From Pseudomonas sp. BMS12 (GTDB taxonomy: Bacteria > Pseudomonadota > Gammaproteobacteria > Pseudomonadales > Pseudomonadaceae), in NCBI RefSeq assembly GCF_001592875.1, contig NZ_LSOF01000005.1, forward strand, positions 432,793 to 496,792: DNA of 64,000 bases, given 5' to 3'. Under the pieces are notes generated by a model. The model was not told the origin of the DNA, searched no databases, and saw only the letters and a program-made list of their open reading frames with translations. The translations under genes and the position numbers were made by a program. Below are positions 1 to 8,649 of the stretch, one piece after another. Position 1 is the first letter of the stretch. Each line of letters starts with the position of its first letter.

Positions 1-152
1 ACCAGCAATGGTGTGCCGATGGCCTCCTCCAGCAGGCGCATGCGATGGCTGGCGGAGGACGGCGCCAGATGCACGCGCTCGGCGCCACGGGTCAGGTTCC
101 GCGCCTCGGCAATCGCCACGAAGAGGCGCAGATCGGTCAGGTCGTATTGCAT
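1..152 (-). CDS. LysR-family transcriptional regulator, N-terminal part (cut by left edge)
   Basis: Reading the minus strand from an ATG at 152 gives an open frame that runs off the left edge after about 50 codons. The sequence is a typical LysR winged helix-turn-helix start: it opens MQYDLTDLRLF and continues through an ALA-rich recognition helix ending in the usual 'RLLEEAIGTPLL' pattern. The gene is divergent from the EamA transporter gene starting at 246, with about 93 bases between the starts. In this arrangement a LysR protein commonly regulates its divergent neighbour; that is inference here. The ligand-binding domain lies outside the window, so the inducer cannot be guessed. Confidence 0.85.
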   Translation of the reverse strand, partial: MQYDLTDLRLFVAIAEARNLTRGAERVHLAPSSASHRMRLLEEAIGTPLL

Positions 153-245
153 AGCGTTGGTCAAATCCGAACGATCAGTTGTGAAAAGGCCAATTTCAAA
201 CGGATTCTACACGGGCAATCATTCGTCCCAGGGAAACTCTTTGGG

Positions 246-1214
246 ATGTACACGTCAATGCACTGGAAAACCTGGTCCGCCGAACGTATGGGTGTCGTGC
301 TGGCCGTGCTGGCCGCCTTCGGCTTCTCCTTCAAGGCGATCTTCGTCAAGCTGGCCTACGCCGCCGCGCCGGTGGACCCGGTCACGCTGCTGACCCTGCG
401 CATGACCTTCGCCCTGCCCTTCGCCCTGGTGGCCGCCCTCTGGCTGTGCCGCTCGGCACCGCCGCTCAAACCCCGCGACTGGGGCCTGCTGCTCGCCCTC
501 GGTCTGCTCGGCTACTACGGCGCCAGCATCCTGGACTTCATCGGCCTGCAGTACATTTCCGCCGCACTGGAGCGCCTGATCCTGTTCATCTACCCGACGC
601 TGACCGTACTGATCGGCGTGCTGTTCATGGGCAAGCGCCTGGAACCCCGGCAGATTGGCGCGCTGGTGCTGTCCTATGCCGGCATCGGCCTGGCGTTTAC
701 CCATGACCTGGAGCTCGCCGACGACATCGCCACGGTGCTGATCGGCGCGGCCTTCGTCTTCGCCTCGGCGCTGTCCTATGCCTTCTACAGCGCCGGTGCC
801 GAAGTCTCCATCCGCAACCTCGGCACCCTGCGCTTCGCCGCGCTGGCGATTATCGTGTCCACCTTCGCCACGCAGATCCACTTCCTCGCCACCCAGCCAC
901 TCTCCGCCCTGCAGCAGCCGCTGGACGTGTACGCCTACGGTGCGGCCATGGCCCTGTTCTCCACGGTGCTGCCGGTGCTCTGGCAATCCGCCGCCGTGCA
1001 GCGCATCGGCTCGGCCCGCACTGTGCTAATCGGTACCCTGGGCCCGATTCTGACCATCTTCTTCGGCTGGCTGCTGCTGTCCGAACCGCTGTCGCTGGCG
1101 CAGCTGCTGGGGGCCGGCCTGGTATTGGCCGGGGTGCTGCTGGTGTCACGCCGCACTGTCGCACCCCGTCAACCTCAGCCACCTGCAACAGAGGCGCCTA
1201 TCGCAGCCCGCTAG
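246..1214 (+). CDS. EamA/DMT-superfamily transporter
   Basis: The 322-residue product is an inner-membrane protein with about ten hydrophobic segments and two EamA-type repeats, the normal size and layout of drug/metabolite transporters. Substrates in this family range from amino acids to small metabolites, and nothing here fixes the substrate. The frame is open further upstream, but the ATG at 246 has an AGGGA motif about ten bases before it, and the protein becomes membrane-like soon after. A second in-frame ATG at 258 is possible. The gene is divergent from a LysR gene at the left edge, which may control it. The C-terminal tail (about 25 residues) is proline-rich and hydrophilic. Confidence 0.85.
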   Translation: MYTSMHWKTWSAERMGVVLAVLAAFGFSFKAIFVKLAYAAAPVDPVTLLTLRMTFALPFALVAALWLCRSAPPLKPRDWGLLLALGLLGYYGASILDFIGLQYISAALERLILFIYPTLTVLIGVLFMGKRLEPRQIGALVLSYAGIGLAFTHDLELADDIATVLIGAAFVFASALSYAFYSAGAEVSIRNLGTLRFAALAIIVSTFATQIHFLATQPLSALQQPLDVYAYGAAMALFSTVLPVLWQSAAVQRIGSARTVLIGTLGPILTIFFGWLLLSEPLSLAQLLGAGLVLAGVLLVSRRTVAPRQPQPPATEAPIAAR

Positions 1215-1375
1215 GATCAGGGCAAGAAGCGCTGGCCATGGACACGGCCAGGCGGGCCACCAATGTGACCCAGCGCACACTGCCACTCCCGCCATATCGC
1301 CGACAATGCCGCGCCGGCCGGGATGCCGACGCCTCTCGGCCATTTCTACAGGCTTACCTTTCAAGGACGATGACC

Positions 1376-2125
1376 ATGAAACTGCAGTACTCCCTTTCCG
1401 CCCTCGCCTTCGCCACCCTGCTCGCCGGCTGCCAGAACATGAGCCCCGACGCCATGCTCAACACCGGACTGCAAGCCATGCAGGCCGCGACCCTCAGCGA
1501 TGCCGAAGTGAAGACCATGGCCGACGATGCCTGCGTGCAGATGGATGCCCAGTCGCCCATCGCGCCGGCCGACAGCAAGTACAGCAAGCGCCTGGCAACC
1601 ATCGCCGCCAACCTCGGCAGCCAGGTCAACGGCACCCCGGTCAACTACAAGGTCTACCTCACCGACGAAGTCAACGCCTGGGCCATGGCCAACGGTTGCG
1701 TGCGCGTCTACAGCGGCCTGATGGACCTGATGAACGACAACGAGGTGGAAGGCGTACTCGGCCACGAGATGGGCCACGTCGCGCTCGGCCACACCAAGAA
1801 GGCCATGCAGGCCGCCTACGCCACTTCCGTGGCCCGTGGCGCCATCGCCTCCTCCGGCAACAGCGCGGCAATGGCGCTGTCCAGCTCGCAACTGGGCGAC
1901 CTGGGTGAGGCGCTGATCAACGCGCAGTTCTCCCAGTCCCAGGAAAGCGCCGCCGACGACTTCTCCTTCGATCTGCTGAAAGAACGCCAGATTCCGCTGC
2001 AGGGCCTGGCCAGCGCCTTCGACAAACTGGCCGAACTGGGCGGCGGCGACAGCAGCATGTTCGACTCCCACCCGGGCTCGGCCGATCGTGCCGCGCACAT
2101 TCGTCAGCGCATCGCCGCCGAGTAA
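1376..2125 (+). CDS. M48-family metalloprotease lipoprotein (LoiP/YggG-like)
   Basis: The 249-residue product has a lipoprotein signal ending in LLAGC with Cys19 as the predicted lipidated residue, so it should be anchored to a periplasmic membrane face. The zinc protease motif HEMGH is followed by VALGH, and a later ESAADDF stretch supplies the expected third (Glu) ligand, which fits peptidase family M48. The length matches E. coli LoiP (YggG), an outer-membrane protease. The start at 1376 is preferred over the ATG at 1370 because AAGGA lies eight bases before it. A small lipoprotein gene follows after 30 bases and may be cotranscribed. The substrate is unknown. Confidence 0.88.
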   Translation: MKLQYSLSALAFATLLAGCQNMSPDAMLNTGLQAMQAATLSDAEVKTMADDACVQMDAQSPIAPADSKYSKRLATIAANLGSQVNGTPVNYKVYLTDEVNAWAMANGCVRVYSGLMDLMNDNEVEGVLGHEMGHVALGHTKKAMQAAYATSVARGAIASSGNSAAMALSSSQLGDLGEALINAQFSQSQESAADDFSFDLLKERQIPLQGLASAFDKLAELGGGDSSMFDSHPGSADRAAHIRQRIAAE

Positions 2126-2155
2126 CAACGGAGCAACAACCACATGGAGGTAAAC

Positions 2156-2638
2156 ATGCAGATCAAAGCCACGCTGATAGCGGCCCTGACCCTTTTGTTG
2201 GTGGGCTGCGGCAGCGACCACGACAAAGCCATAGGCCTGTACCAGTACGAGAACAAGTTCACCGGTTCGGAGAGAGTTGCCGAAATCAAGAAGGACGGCG
2301 ATACCTACCTGTTCATCGAGAACGTCCTGAACAACACCGACGCCATGGCTCTGAGCGAGTCGGACGAGGGGCTGTCCTACCGAAACACGCCACTCAAACT
2401 CTCCGAAGACGGCAATACCCTGTACTTCGGCCCCATCAATGGCACCAGGATCAGTAGCGACGACCTCAAGGCCAAGCTGGCGGCCATCGAGAAGGACGAA
2501 AAGATCTGCGGGGAGTTGCAAGAGCAGGTTGCCGCGAACAAGTCTCTGCAAAAAGATGAATGGAACGCTTACGTTAAAACAGTCAGAGAAAAGATGCCTG
2601 AGGACTGCGACATAGTTGGAGCAGCTATGCGTTGGTAA
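2156..2638 (+). CDS. Hypothetical lipoprotein
   Basis: The product has 160 residues with a lipoprotein signal ending LLVGC (Cys18). The mature part is hydrophilic and charged, rich in Lys, Asp and Glu, with no family I recognise. The start at 2156 is set by a clear GGAGG at 2147-2151; an in-frame ATG at 2144 has no such site. It sits 30 bases after the M48 protease gene and points the same way, so cotranscription is likely. The converging glycosylase gene ends 36 bases downstream. Confidence 0.75.
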   Translation: MQIKATLIAALTLLLVGCGSDHDKAIGLYQYENKFTGSERVAEIKKDGDTYLFIENVLNNTDAMALSESDEGLSYRNTPLKLSEDGNTLYFGPINGTRISSDDLKAKLAAIEKDEKICGELQEQVAANKSLQKDEWNAYVKTVREKMPEDCDIVGAAMRW

Positions 2639-2674
2639 ACGCCTATACCCCTCTCCAATAAGGGCTTACGGTCG

Positions 2675-3880
2675 CTACCTCAACAGCGGCCGTAACAGCC
2701 CAGCCACCGGCGAACGACAGTTCAACGCCACCTCCACCAGCCCCAGCCACTGCGCCAATGCGCGCAGTTCATCAGCCAGGGCATGCAGCGCCTCCTCACT
2801 CAACACCGCCTCCTCCAGATGCACGGCATGCACCGCCAGGCGCCCGTGTGCCCGCTCGCTGCGCAGATCGAGGCGCGCCAGCAGGCGTTCGTGGTGCAGA
2901 AAGGGCAGCACGTAGTAGCCGTACACCCGCTTGGCCGGCGGGGTGTAGATCTCCAGGCGGTAGCGGAAGCCGAACAGGCGTTCGGTGCGCTCGTGCTCCC
3001 AGATCAGCGAGTCGAAGGGCGACAGCAGCGCACTGGCCTTCACGCGCCGCGGAATACTCGGCTCGCCATGGCAGTAGGCCGCTTGTTTCCAGCCTTCGAC
3101 AGCCACCCGGCGTAGCTCGCCTGCCTCGACCAATTCGGCGATGCGCGTTTTGGCAGTGTCGGCATCCAGGCGGTAGTAATCACGCAGGTCGCGCTCCGTT
3201 GCCACGCCGAGGGCGGCGGCCGACTTCAGCAGCAACCTGCGCTGCGCTTCGGCTTCATCGATCTCGGGGTACTCGAACTGAGCCGCAGGAATCACCCGCT
3301 GCGGCAGATCGTACAGACGCTCGAACCCGCGTCGCCCAGCCACCGTCACTTCGCCAGCAGCAAACAGCCACTCCAGCGCATGCTTCTCCGCACTCCAGTC
3401 CCACCAGGGGCCAGCCTTCTCCCGGCGCGAGCTCAGGCTGCCGGCGCCCAGGGCACCCTGCTCACGCACGCTTTGCAGCACACGCCGGATCAGATCCTGC
3501 TGCTCGCGACCGAACTCGGCCAGCTGGCGATAGATGCCCTGCCCGGCCGCCGCACGGCGCATGCGCCAACGCAGCAACGGGTAGAGCTCCAGCGGCAATA
3601 GCGAAGCCTCATGCCCCCAGTACTCGAACAGGCGGCGCTGGCGCGCTGCGCCCCAGGCCAGGCGGTCGAGCAGCACGGGATCGTAGTGCCCCAGCCGGGA
3701 AAACGCCGGCAAGTAGTGAGAGCGCACCAGGGCGTTGACCGAGTCGATCTGCAGCACCCCGAGATGCTCTATCCGCGCCTGCAGCTGGCGCGCACCTACC
3801 ACGCCGCGCGGCGGGCGGGTAAAGCCCTGTGCGGCAAGGGCCAGCCGCCTCGCTTCGGCAAGCGACAGTGTCAGGGTCAA
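2675..3880 (-). CDS. YcaQ/AlkX-like DNA glycosylase, winged-helix (HTH_42) family
   Basis: The 401-residue product belongs to the HTH_42 winged-helix family that includes E. coli YcaQ (AlkX) and Streptomyces AlkZ, DNA glycosylases that unhook interstrand crosslinks or remove bulky alkylated bases. The catalytic signature is visible as Q44-I45-D46 in VLQIDSVN; the QxD form is that of the AlkX branch, whereas AlkZ has QxQ. The length fits YcaQ (about 400). The start is a TTG at 3880 that overlaps the stop of the upstream DUF3291 gene (TTGA), so translation is probably coupled. It is the last gene of a minus-strand set EamA - DUF3291 - glycosylase. Confidence 0.85.
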   Translation of the reverse strand: MTLTLSLAEARRLALAAQGFTRPPRGVVGARQLQARIEHLGVLQIDSVNALVRSHYLPAFSRLGHYDPVLLDRLAWGAARQRRLFEYWGHEASLLPLELYPLLRWRMRRAAAGQGIYRQLAEFGREQQDLIRRVLQSVREQGALGAGSLSSRREKAGPWWDWSAEKHALEWLFAAGEVTVAGRRGFERLYDLPQRVIPAAQFEYPEIDEAEAQRRLLLKSAAALGVATERDLRDYYRLDADTAKTRIAELVEAGELRRVAVEGWKQAAYCHGEPSIPRRVKASALLSPFDSLIWEHERTERLFGFRYRLEIYTPPAKRVYGYYVLPFLHHERLLARLDLRSERAHGRLAVHAVHLEEAVLSEEALHALADELRALAQWLGLVEVALNCRSPVAGLLRPLLR

Positions 3881-4347
3881 ACGCTAGACTCGCTCAGGGC
3901 AGCGGCCGGCGCAGCGAAGGCCTGACGGAAGCTGAAGGCAAACGCACTCGGGCCATGCTCATGCAGGTGAGCCAATCGCGCAGCGGCCTCCTCGACACTG
4001 GGCCGATGCCCGGCCGGCACCCACCAGAGCACCATGTGCGCCTGCCCCACCTTGGCGAACCACTCGCGACGACGCTTGAGCATTTCGGTATGGGCCGACT
4101 TGTAGACGTAATCGCTGAGCGCTTGCACGTCCCGCCAGACGGACATATTGACCAGTACCTCGTCGCCGAATGGGCGAATCGCGGTGGCGTCACCATCCTC
4201 GTCCTGCAGACGCCAGACATAGCCCGGCGCAGCCTCGGCCAGGGCATTGATGCGCTCCAGATTAGCGACGAAGTCAGCCAGCTGCGGCGAGTCCAGTGGT
4301 GCCAGCAAGGTGGCGATATTCAGTTGGGCCAGTTGATAACGGGACAT
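3877..4347 (-). CDS. DUF3291 domain protein
   Basis: The 156-residue product is a DUF3291-type protein, recognised by the opening MSRYQLAQLNIATLLAPLDSP pattern (shortened here), the conserved 'NMSVWRD' stretch, and the WWVPAGHRP segment near the end of the domain. The family has a dimeric alpha/beta-barrel look similar to antibiotic-biosynthesis monooxygenases, but no function is established. AAGGAG lies six bases before the ATG. It follows the EamA gene by 20 bases and its stop overlaps the glycosylase start. Confidence 0.8.
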   Translation of the reverse strand: MSRYQLAQLNIATLLAPLDSPQLADFVANLERINALAEAAPGYVWRLQDEDGDATAIRPFGDEVLVNMSVWRDVQALSDYVYKSAHTEMLKRRREWFAKVGQAHMVLWWVPAGHRPSVEEAAARLAHLHEHGPSAFAFSFRQAFAAPAAALSESSV

Positions 4348-4367
4348 GGCGACTCCTTGTCGATCCG

Positions 4368-5318
4368 TCAGGGTTGTCCGGTGATGCCACGCCAGGCGCC
4401 CAGGCGCCTGCGCAACCAGGCGTGGCTGCTGACCAGGCTGATACCCAGCAACACCAGCACGGCAGCGACCACGAAGTTGAGGGTCAGCGGTTCATCCAGC
4501 ACCAGCACGCCAAAGGTAACGCCGAACAGGGGGGTCATGAAGGAGAACACCGCCATGTTCGAGGCCAGATAGCGCCGCAGTAGCCAGAACCAGGTCAGGT
4601 AGCTGAAGAAGGACACCACCACCCCCTGGAGCAGCACGCTGGCGATAGCCACCGGCGTCCAGCGCACCGGGCTCAGGGCACCGCTGTAGGCGGCAAAGGC
4701 CAGCAACAGCACGAAGGCCACCGCCAGTTGGTAGAACAGGGTCAGCGCCGGCGGCGCCTCGGATAGCCGCGAGCCACGCACCACCAGGGTGGTAGCGCCC
4801 CAGGCCATGCCAGCGCACAGGCCGAGGGCGTCGCCCAGCAACATGCGCGAATCGAGCAGTGCCCACTCACCGGCGCCACCGAAGGCCAGGGTCACGCCGC
4901 CGAAACACAGACCGATGCCCAGCCATTGCAGGCTGCGCAAGCGCTCGCTGGGCAACAACAGGTGCAGGCCCAACGCGGAGAAGATCGGCGCAGTGTAGAG
5001 AAACACCGCCATGTGCGAGGCCGAGGTGTACTGCAGGCCACGGGCGATAAAGAAGAATTCCAGAGCGAACAAGGCTCCGGCCAAGGCGCCGGCGGCCCAG
5101 GTAGTCCGCAGCCACCCGCGCCAGGTGCCCTGCCAGAGCAGCAGCATGCCGACCAGAGCTGCGGCGATAGCGGAACGCAGCGCCACCTGCAGCAGTGGCG
5201 AGATGTCCTCGGCCGCCAGCTTGATCGCCACCTGCTGACTGCCCCAGATGGCGCACAGCACCAGCATCAGTTGAAAGAGAAAACCATCGGCGCCCTTGCG
5301 CACAGCGGAACCACCCAT
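4368..5318 (-). CDS. EamA/DMT-superfamily transporter
   Basis: The 316-residue product has about ten hydrophobic segments and two EamA repeats; the second ends in the family-typical 'LDEPLTLNFVVAAVLVLLGI' region. It is an inner-membrane protein with unknown substrate. Three tandem possible starts exist (GTG 5324, ATG 5321, ATG 5318); AGGAG at 5324-5328 lies five bases before 5318, which favours that one. It is first in a likely three-gene operon with DUF3291 and glycosylase genes. Confidence 0.85.
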   Translation of the reverse strand: MGGSAVRKGADGFLFQLMLVLCAIWGSQQVAIKLAAEDISPLLQVALRSAIAAALVGMLLLWQGTWRGWLRTTWAAGALAGALFALEFFFIARGLQYTSASHMAVFLYTAPIFSALGLHLLLPSERLRSLQWLGIGLCFGGVTLAFGGAGEWALLDSRMLLGDALGLCAGMAWGATTLVVRGSRLSEAPPALTLFYQLAVAFVLLLAFAAYSGALSPVRWTPVAIASVLLQGVVVSFFSYLTWFWLLRRYLASNMAVFSFMTPLFGVTFGVLVLDEPLTLNFVVAAVLVLLGISLVSSHAWLRRRLGAWRGITGQP

Positions 5319-5345
5319 CATCACTCCTCACCAGGGCCTGGCCCT

Positions 5346-5576
5346 TCAACGCTGCAGCGGATCATCCCAGAACGACCGCTCACTTTCCTGCATTACATCG
5401 CCGCGCGTCAGACCCATATCCTTGAGCGCCGCATCGTCGAGCATCGCCAACTGCCGGCGCTCACGCGCCAACTGCAAGCCGCGCTGCAACCGCTGCCACC
5501 AGCGCAGGCGTGGCCAATGCAGGCCGTCCAGTGAAATGGAATGTGCAATGGCAAAACCTTTTTGACCTTTCATCAT
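5346..5576 (-). CDS. DUF1127 small protein
   Basis: This product of about 76 residues carries the DUF1127 (YjiS-like) pattern: a basic helix rich in Arg and Trp, followed by LDDAALKDMGLTRGDV. Proteins of this family in several proteobacteria influence phosphate, RNA turnover or stress physiology, but no role can be assigned here. ATG codons at 5576 and 5573 are both possible; an AGGGAGGG stretch at 5581-5588 precedes them. The gene is divergent from a LysR gene at 5671, with about 94 bases between, so that regulator may control it. Confidence 0.8.
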   Translation of the reverse strand: MMKGQKGFAIAHSISLDGLHWPRLRWWQRLQRGLQLARERRQLAMLDDAALKDMGLTRGDVMQESERSFWDDPLQR

Positions 5577-5670
5577 CACGCCCTCCCTGTGGGGTTGGCG
5601 TCAGTTTCGGTTCGCGCTTAAGATCAATCCAACGAATGTTTCTTATGCAATGCATCTTGGAGATTGATGA

Positions 5671-6525
5671 ATGGCCCACTACCCCAGCATCGATACCGAA
5701 CTGCTGCGCAGCTTCGTCGCCATCGCCGACAACGGCGGCTTCACCCGCGCGGCGGAAGTGGTCAATCGCACCCAGTCGGCGGTGAGCATGCAGATGAAAC
5801 GCCTGGAAGACGACGTGGTGCAGCGCTCGCTGTTCGAACGCGACGGCCGCCAGGTGCGCCTCACCCCGGAAGGCCAGGTGCTGCTGGGCTATGCGCGACG
5901 CATCCTCAAGCTGCACGGCGAAGTGCTCAACACCCTGCGCGAACCGCACATGGTCGGTGCCGTGCGCATCGGCACGCCGGACGACTACGTGATGCGTTTT
6001 CTGCCGGACATTCTCTCGCGCTTCGCCCAGGCCTATCCGCTGGTACAAGTGGAAGTGCACTGCGAGACCTCCGGCCAGTTGCTGCAGCGCCAAGACCTCG
6101 ACCTGACCATCGTTACCCGCGAGCCCGGCAAGGAGATCGGCCAGCTGCTGCGCCAGGAGCGTTTCGTCTGGGCCGAAGCCCAGGGCTTCAGCCCGCACGA
6201 ACAGAACCCCATGCCGCTGGCCATGTTCAACGCCGGCTGCTTTTGCCGCGCCTGGGCCTGCAACGCCCTCGACGCCATCGAACGCCCCTATCGCATTGCC
6301 TATACCAGCCCCAGCCTGTCGGCAATCTTCGCCGTGGTCGGCGCCGGCCTGGCGCTCACCGCCCAGTTGCAGAGCCTGATCACCCCGGACATGCGCATCC
6401 TCGGCGAAGCGGAAGGATTGCCCAGCCTGCCGATGACCAGCATCGTCCTGCTGCGCAATTCACAGCGCAGCTCACAGGTCATCGACACCCTGGCCGAACA
6501 CATAGTCGAGGGGTTCCGCCTGTAG
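5671..6525 (+). CDS. LysR-family transcriptional regulator (LrhA/PecT-like)
   Basis: The 284-residue product has an N-terminal LysR helix-turn-helix with 'AAEVVNRTQSAVSMQMKRLE', the form found in the LrhA/HexA/PecT branch, and a C-terminal periplasmic-binding-like sensor domain. Regulators of this branch often repress motility, adhesion or exoenzyme genes. It is divergent from the DUF1127 gene and followed by a REP-like element. The effector is unknown. Confidence 0.85.
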   Translation: MAHYPSIDTELLRSFVAIADNGGFTRAAEVVNRTQSAVSMQMKRLEDDVVQRSLFERDGRQVRLTPEGQVLLGYARRILKLHGEVLNTLREPHMVGAVRIGTPDDYVMRFLPDILSRFAQAYPLVQVEVHCETSGQLLQRQDLDLTIVTREPGKEIGQLLRQERFVWAEAQGFSPHEQNPMPLAMFNAGCFCRAWACNALDAIERPYRIAYTSPSLSAIFAVVGAGLALTAQLQSLITPDMRILGEAEGLPSLPMTSIVLLRNSQRSSQVIDTLAEHIVEGFRL

Positions 6526-6611
6526 CGCTATTGGGGCATCGGCGGGTTGGGAACGGTTGGACGATACGTCACAGGGCGTCCCCACTTCGGCCCTGATTGA
6601 AACAGCGTAAG

Positions 6612-6638
6612 AGCATCGCGGCTAAAGCCACTCCCACA
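6612..6638. repeat. REP element (single)
   Basis: The stretch reads as one copy of the family seen several times here: ATCGCGGCTAAAGCC followed by actCCCAC. It lies in the 126-base gap between a LysR gene and a TauE gene. It matches the core of copies at 32.5, 36.5, 37.5 and 56.9 kb. Confidence 0.7.
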
Positions 6639-6651
6639 AAACCACAGCTGC

Positions 6652-7404
6652 CTACTCCAGGGCCAGCAACACCGCGCAGAGCACCAGAAAGCCACAGAAC
6701 AGACCACGCAAGACCTTCTCCGGCAGCGCGTGGGCCAGCTTCACGCCCCAGGTGATGCTGAGCAGGCCGCCGACGGCCAGGGGAATGCCCATGACCCAGT
6801 CGACATGGCCATGCAGCGCGTAGGTCAACAGCGTCACGCTGGTGCTCGGTAATGCCAGGGCCAGCGACAGGCCCTGCGCCATCAGTTGGCCGGCGCCGAA
6901 CACATTGGTCAGCACCGGCACGGCCAGCACCGCGCCACCGACACCGAACATGCCACCGAGCGCACCTGCCGCCCCGCCCACCACGCCGAGCCAGGGCCAG
7001 GGATGGCGCAACTCCTGAGACACCGGCGGCGTGCGCATGAACAGGCGCGCCAGGTTGTACAGCGCCAACGCCACGAGAAAAACCACGAAGGCCAGACGCA
7101 TGCGCTCAGCCTGCAACTCGACGGCATACAACGAAGCCAGCCAGGCGCAGACGATGCCCGAGCCCGCCAGCAGCAAGGCGTACTTGGGCTCGATGCGATT
7201 GCGCTGGTTATAGCGCCACAACGCCAGCAACACGTTGGGTACCACCATCACCAGAGCCGTGCCCTGGGCCAACTGCTGGTCCAGGCCGAACAGCACCCCC
7301 AGGGCCGGAATGGCGATCAGCCCACCGCCGATGCCGAACAGCCCGCCAACAGTGCCAAGCGCCAGGCCGAGCAACAGGTTCACCAACAGATCGATAGGAC
7401 TCAT
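6652..7404 (-). CDS. TauE/SafE (TSUP) family inner-membrane transporter
   Basis: The 250-residue product has about eight hydrophobic segments and two copies of the glycine-rich TauE/SafE motif: GGLFGIGGG near residue 20 and GGMFGVGGA in the second half. The family exports or imports sulfur-containing anions such as sulfite or sulfoacetate, but some members have other substrates. GGAGG lies four bases before the ATG. A divergent LysR gene starts at 7504 and may regulate it. Confidence 0.88.
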   Translation of the reverse strand: MSPIDLLVNLLLGLALGTVGGLFGIGGGLIAIPALGVLFGLDQQLAQGTALVMVVPNVLLALWRYNQRNRIEPKYALLLAGSGIVCAWLASLYAVELQAERMRLAFVVFLVALALYNLARLFMRTPPVSQELRHPWPWLGVVGGAAGALGGMFGVGGAVLAVPVLTNVFGAGQLMAQGLSLALALPSTSVTLLTYALHGHVDWVMGIPLAVGGLLSITWGVKLAHALPEKVLRGLFCGFLVLCAVLLALE

Positions 7405-7503
7405 GCCACCTCCACAACGCAGGTCGGCATGCTAAGCCCTGGCGTATGGCACGGAAACGCATAGCCGCGCACAATGGCTTTGCATTTCACGCAAAGGCAG
7501 ACC

Positions 7504-8460
7504 ATGCAACCGGATCAACTCACCGAACAGCTCGCCCTCTATCTGGATGTGCTGGAGAGCGGCAGTTTCTCCGCCGCCGCGCGCCGCCAGCAACTCACGC
7601 CCTCGGCCGTGGCCCGACGCATCGACGCTCTGGAGCGGGCCATGGCCTGCCAACTGGTAGAGCGCAGTACCCACGCGGTGCGCGCCACACCAGCGGGCCT
7701 GGCCTTTGCCGAACGCGCCCGGCGCATCCTCGTTGAACTGCACCAGGCACGAGCCGAGGCGGTATCGCTGAGCAGTGCGCCGGAGGGCCTGATCCGCATC
7801 GATGCCCCGGCGCCCTTCGGTCGCCGCCATCTGGCGCCGGCCATCGCCGAGTTCCTCACGCTCTACCCCGGCCTGGACGTGCAGCTACGCCTGATCGACA
7901 GCTTCATCGACCTGCACGGCGAGCATCTGGGTGAAGTGGACCTGGTGCTGCGCATCGGCCCGCTGGCCGACACTCGCCTGGTCGCCACGCCACTGGCGCC
8001 ACTGGTGCGGGTACTGTGCGCCAGCCCCGAGTACATCAAGCGCCGTGGCCTGCTGCGCGACGTGCGCGAACTGCCGCAGCACGACGGCCTGGACTGGGAC
8101 GCCCTGTCGCCACCGCATGCCTGGCGCTTCGAGCTAGACGGCCGACCGCAACTGTTGCGCCCCGGACGCCTGCGCATGACGGCCAACAATGCCGAGACCC
8201 TGCTGTTCGCTGCCCTCGCCGGCCTCGGTATCGCCCACCTGCCGACCTGGTTGATCAGCGACTACCTGGTACGCGGCGAGCTGTTGCCGCTGCTCTGCGA
8301 CAACGGCCTGCCAGCCCCCGAGCCCAGTGGCATCTACGCCCTGCGCCTGGCCAGCGGCGCCAGCTCGCGCAGCCGCCTGCTGCTGGACTTCCTGCAGGCC
8401 CGCTTCGGCCCGGTGCCGCCCTGGGACCTGGCCCTGCAGCGCGGGCTCAAGATGGATTGA
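7504..8460 (+). CDS. LysR-family transcriptional regulator
   Basis: The 318-residue product has an N-terminal LysR helix-turn-helix (LESGSFSAAARRQQLTPSAV, shortened) and a substrate-binding domain of the DsdC/CrgA-like branch, with RIDAPAPFG and 'NNAETLLFAALAGLGIA' typical of that group. The ATG at 7504 is preferred over 7474 because AAAGG lies six bases before it and the LysR fold begins just after. Divergent placement to the TauE gene suggests control of that transporter. Confidence 0.85.
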   Translation: MQPDQLTEQLALYLDVLESGSFSAAARRQQLTPSAVARRIDALERAMACQLVERSTHAVRATPAGLAFAERARRILVELHQARAEAVSLSSAPEGLIRIDAPAPFGRRHLAPAIAEFLTLYPGLDVQLRLIDSFIDLHGEHLGEVDLVLRIGPLADTRLVATPLAPLVRVLCASPEYIKRRGLLRDVRELPQHDGLDWDALSPPHAWRFELDGRPQLLRPGRLRMTANNAETLLFAALAGLGIAHLPTWLISDYLVRGELLPLLCDNGLPAPEPSGIYALRLASGASSRSRLLLDFLQARFGPVPPWDLALQRGLKMD

Positions 8461-8474
8461 ACCGGAGAGGAAAA

Positions 8475-8560
8475 CCTGCGGGAGCGGTTAGGCGGCCTTC
8501 CGCTTCAGCCACGAAAGCGCCATTCACCAGACCGAGGCGCCGCTGAAGCCGCTCCCACTA
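8475..8560. repeat. Degenerate REP pair
   Basis: Two inverted, diverged copies of the REP core (GCGGGAGCGG... at the left, GCTGAAGCCGCTCCCAC at the right) flank about 40 bases. It lies just after the LysR stop codon and before a terminator. Confidence 0.55.
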
Positions 8561-8594
8561 GCGCCCTGGTTGCCCACACAAAAACCCAGGCAAC

Positions 8595-8625
8595 AAAAAG
8601 CCCGGCACTAGGCCGGGCTTTTTGC
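8595..8625. terminator. Bidirectional Rho-independent terminator
   Basis: The hairpin AGCCCGGC-acta-GGCCGGGCT-like stem is flanked by AAAAA on the left and TTTTT on the right, so it can work in both directions. It sits between the converging LysR gene (ends 8460) and efp (ends 8650). Confidence 0.85.
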
Positions 8626-8649
8626 GTACTCGCGGTACAGGGCGTTGGC

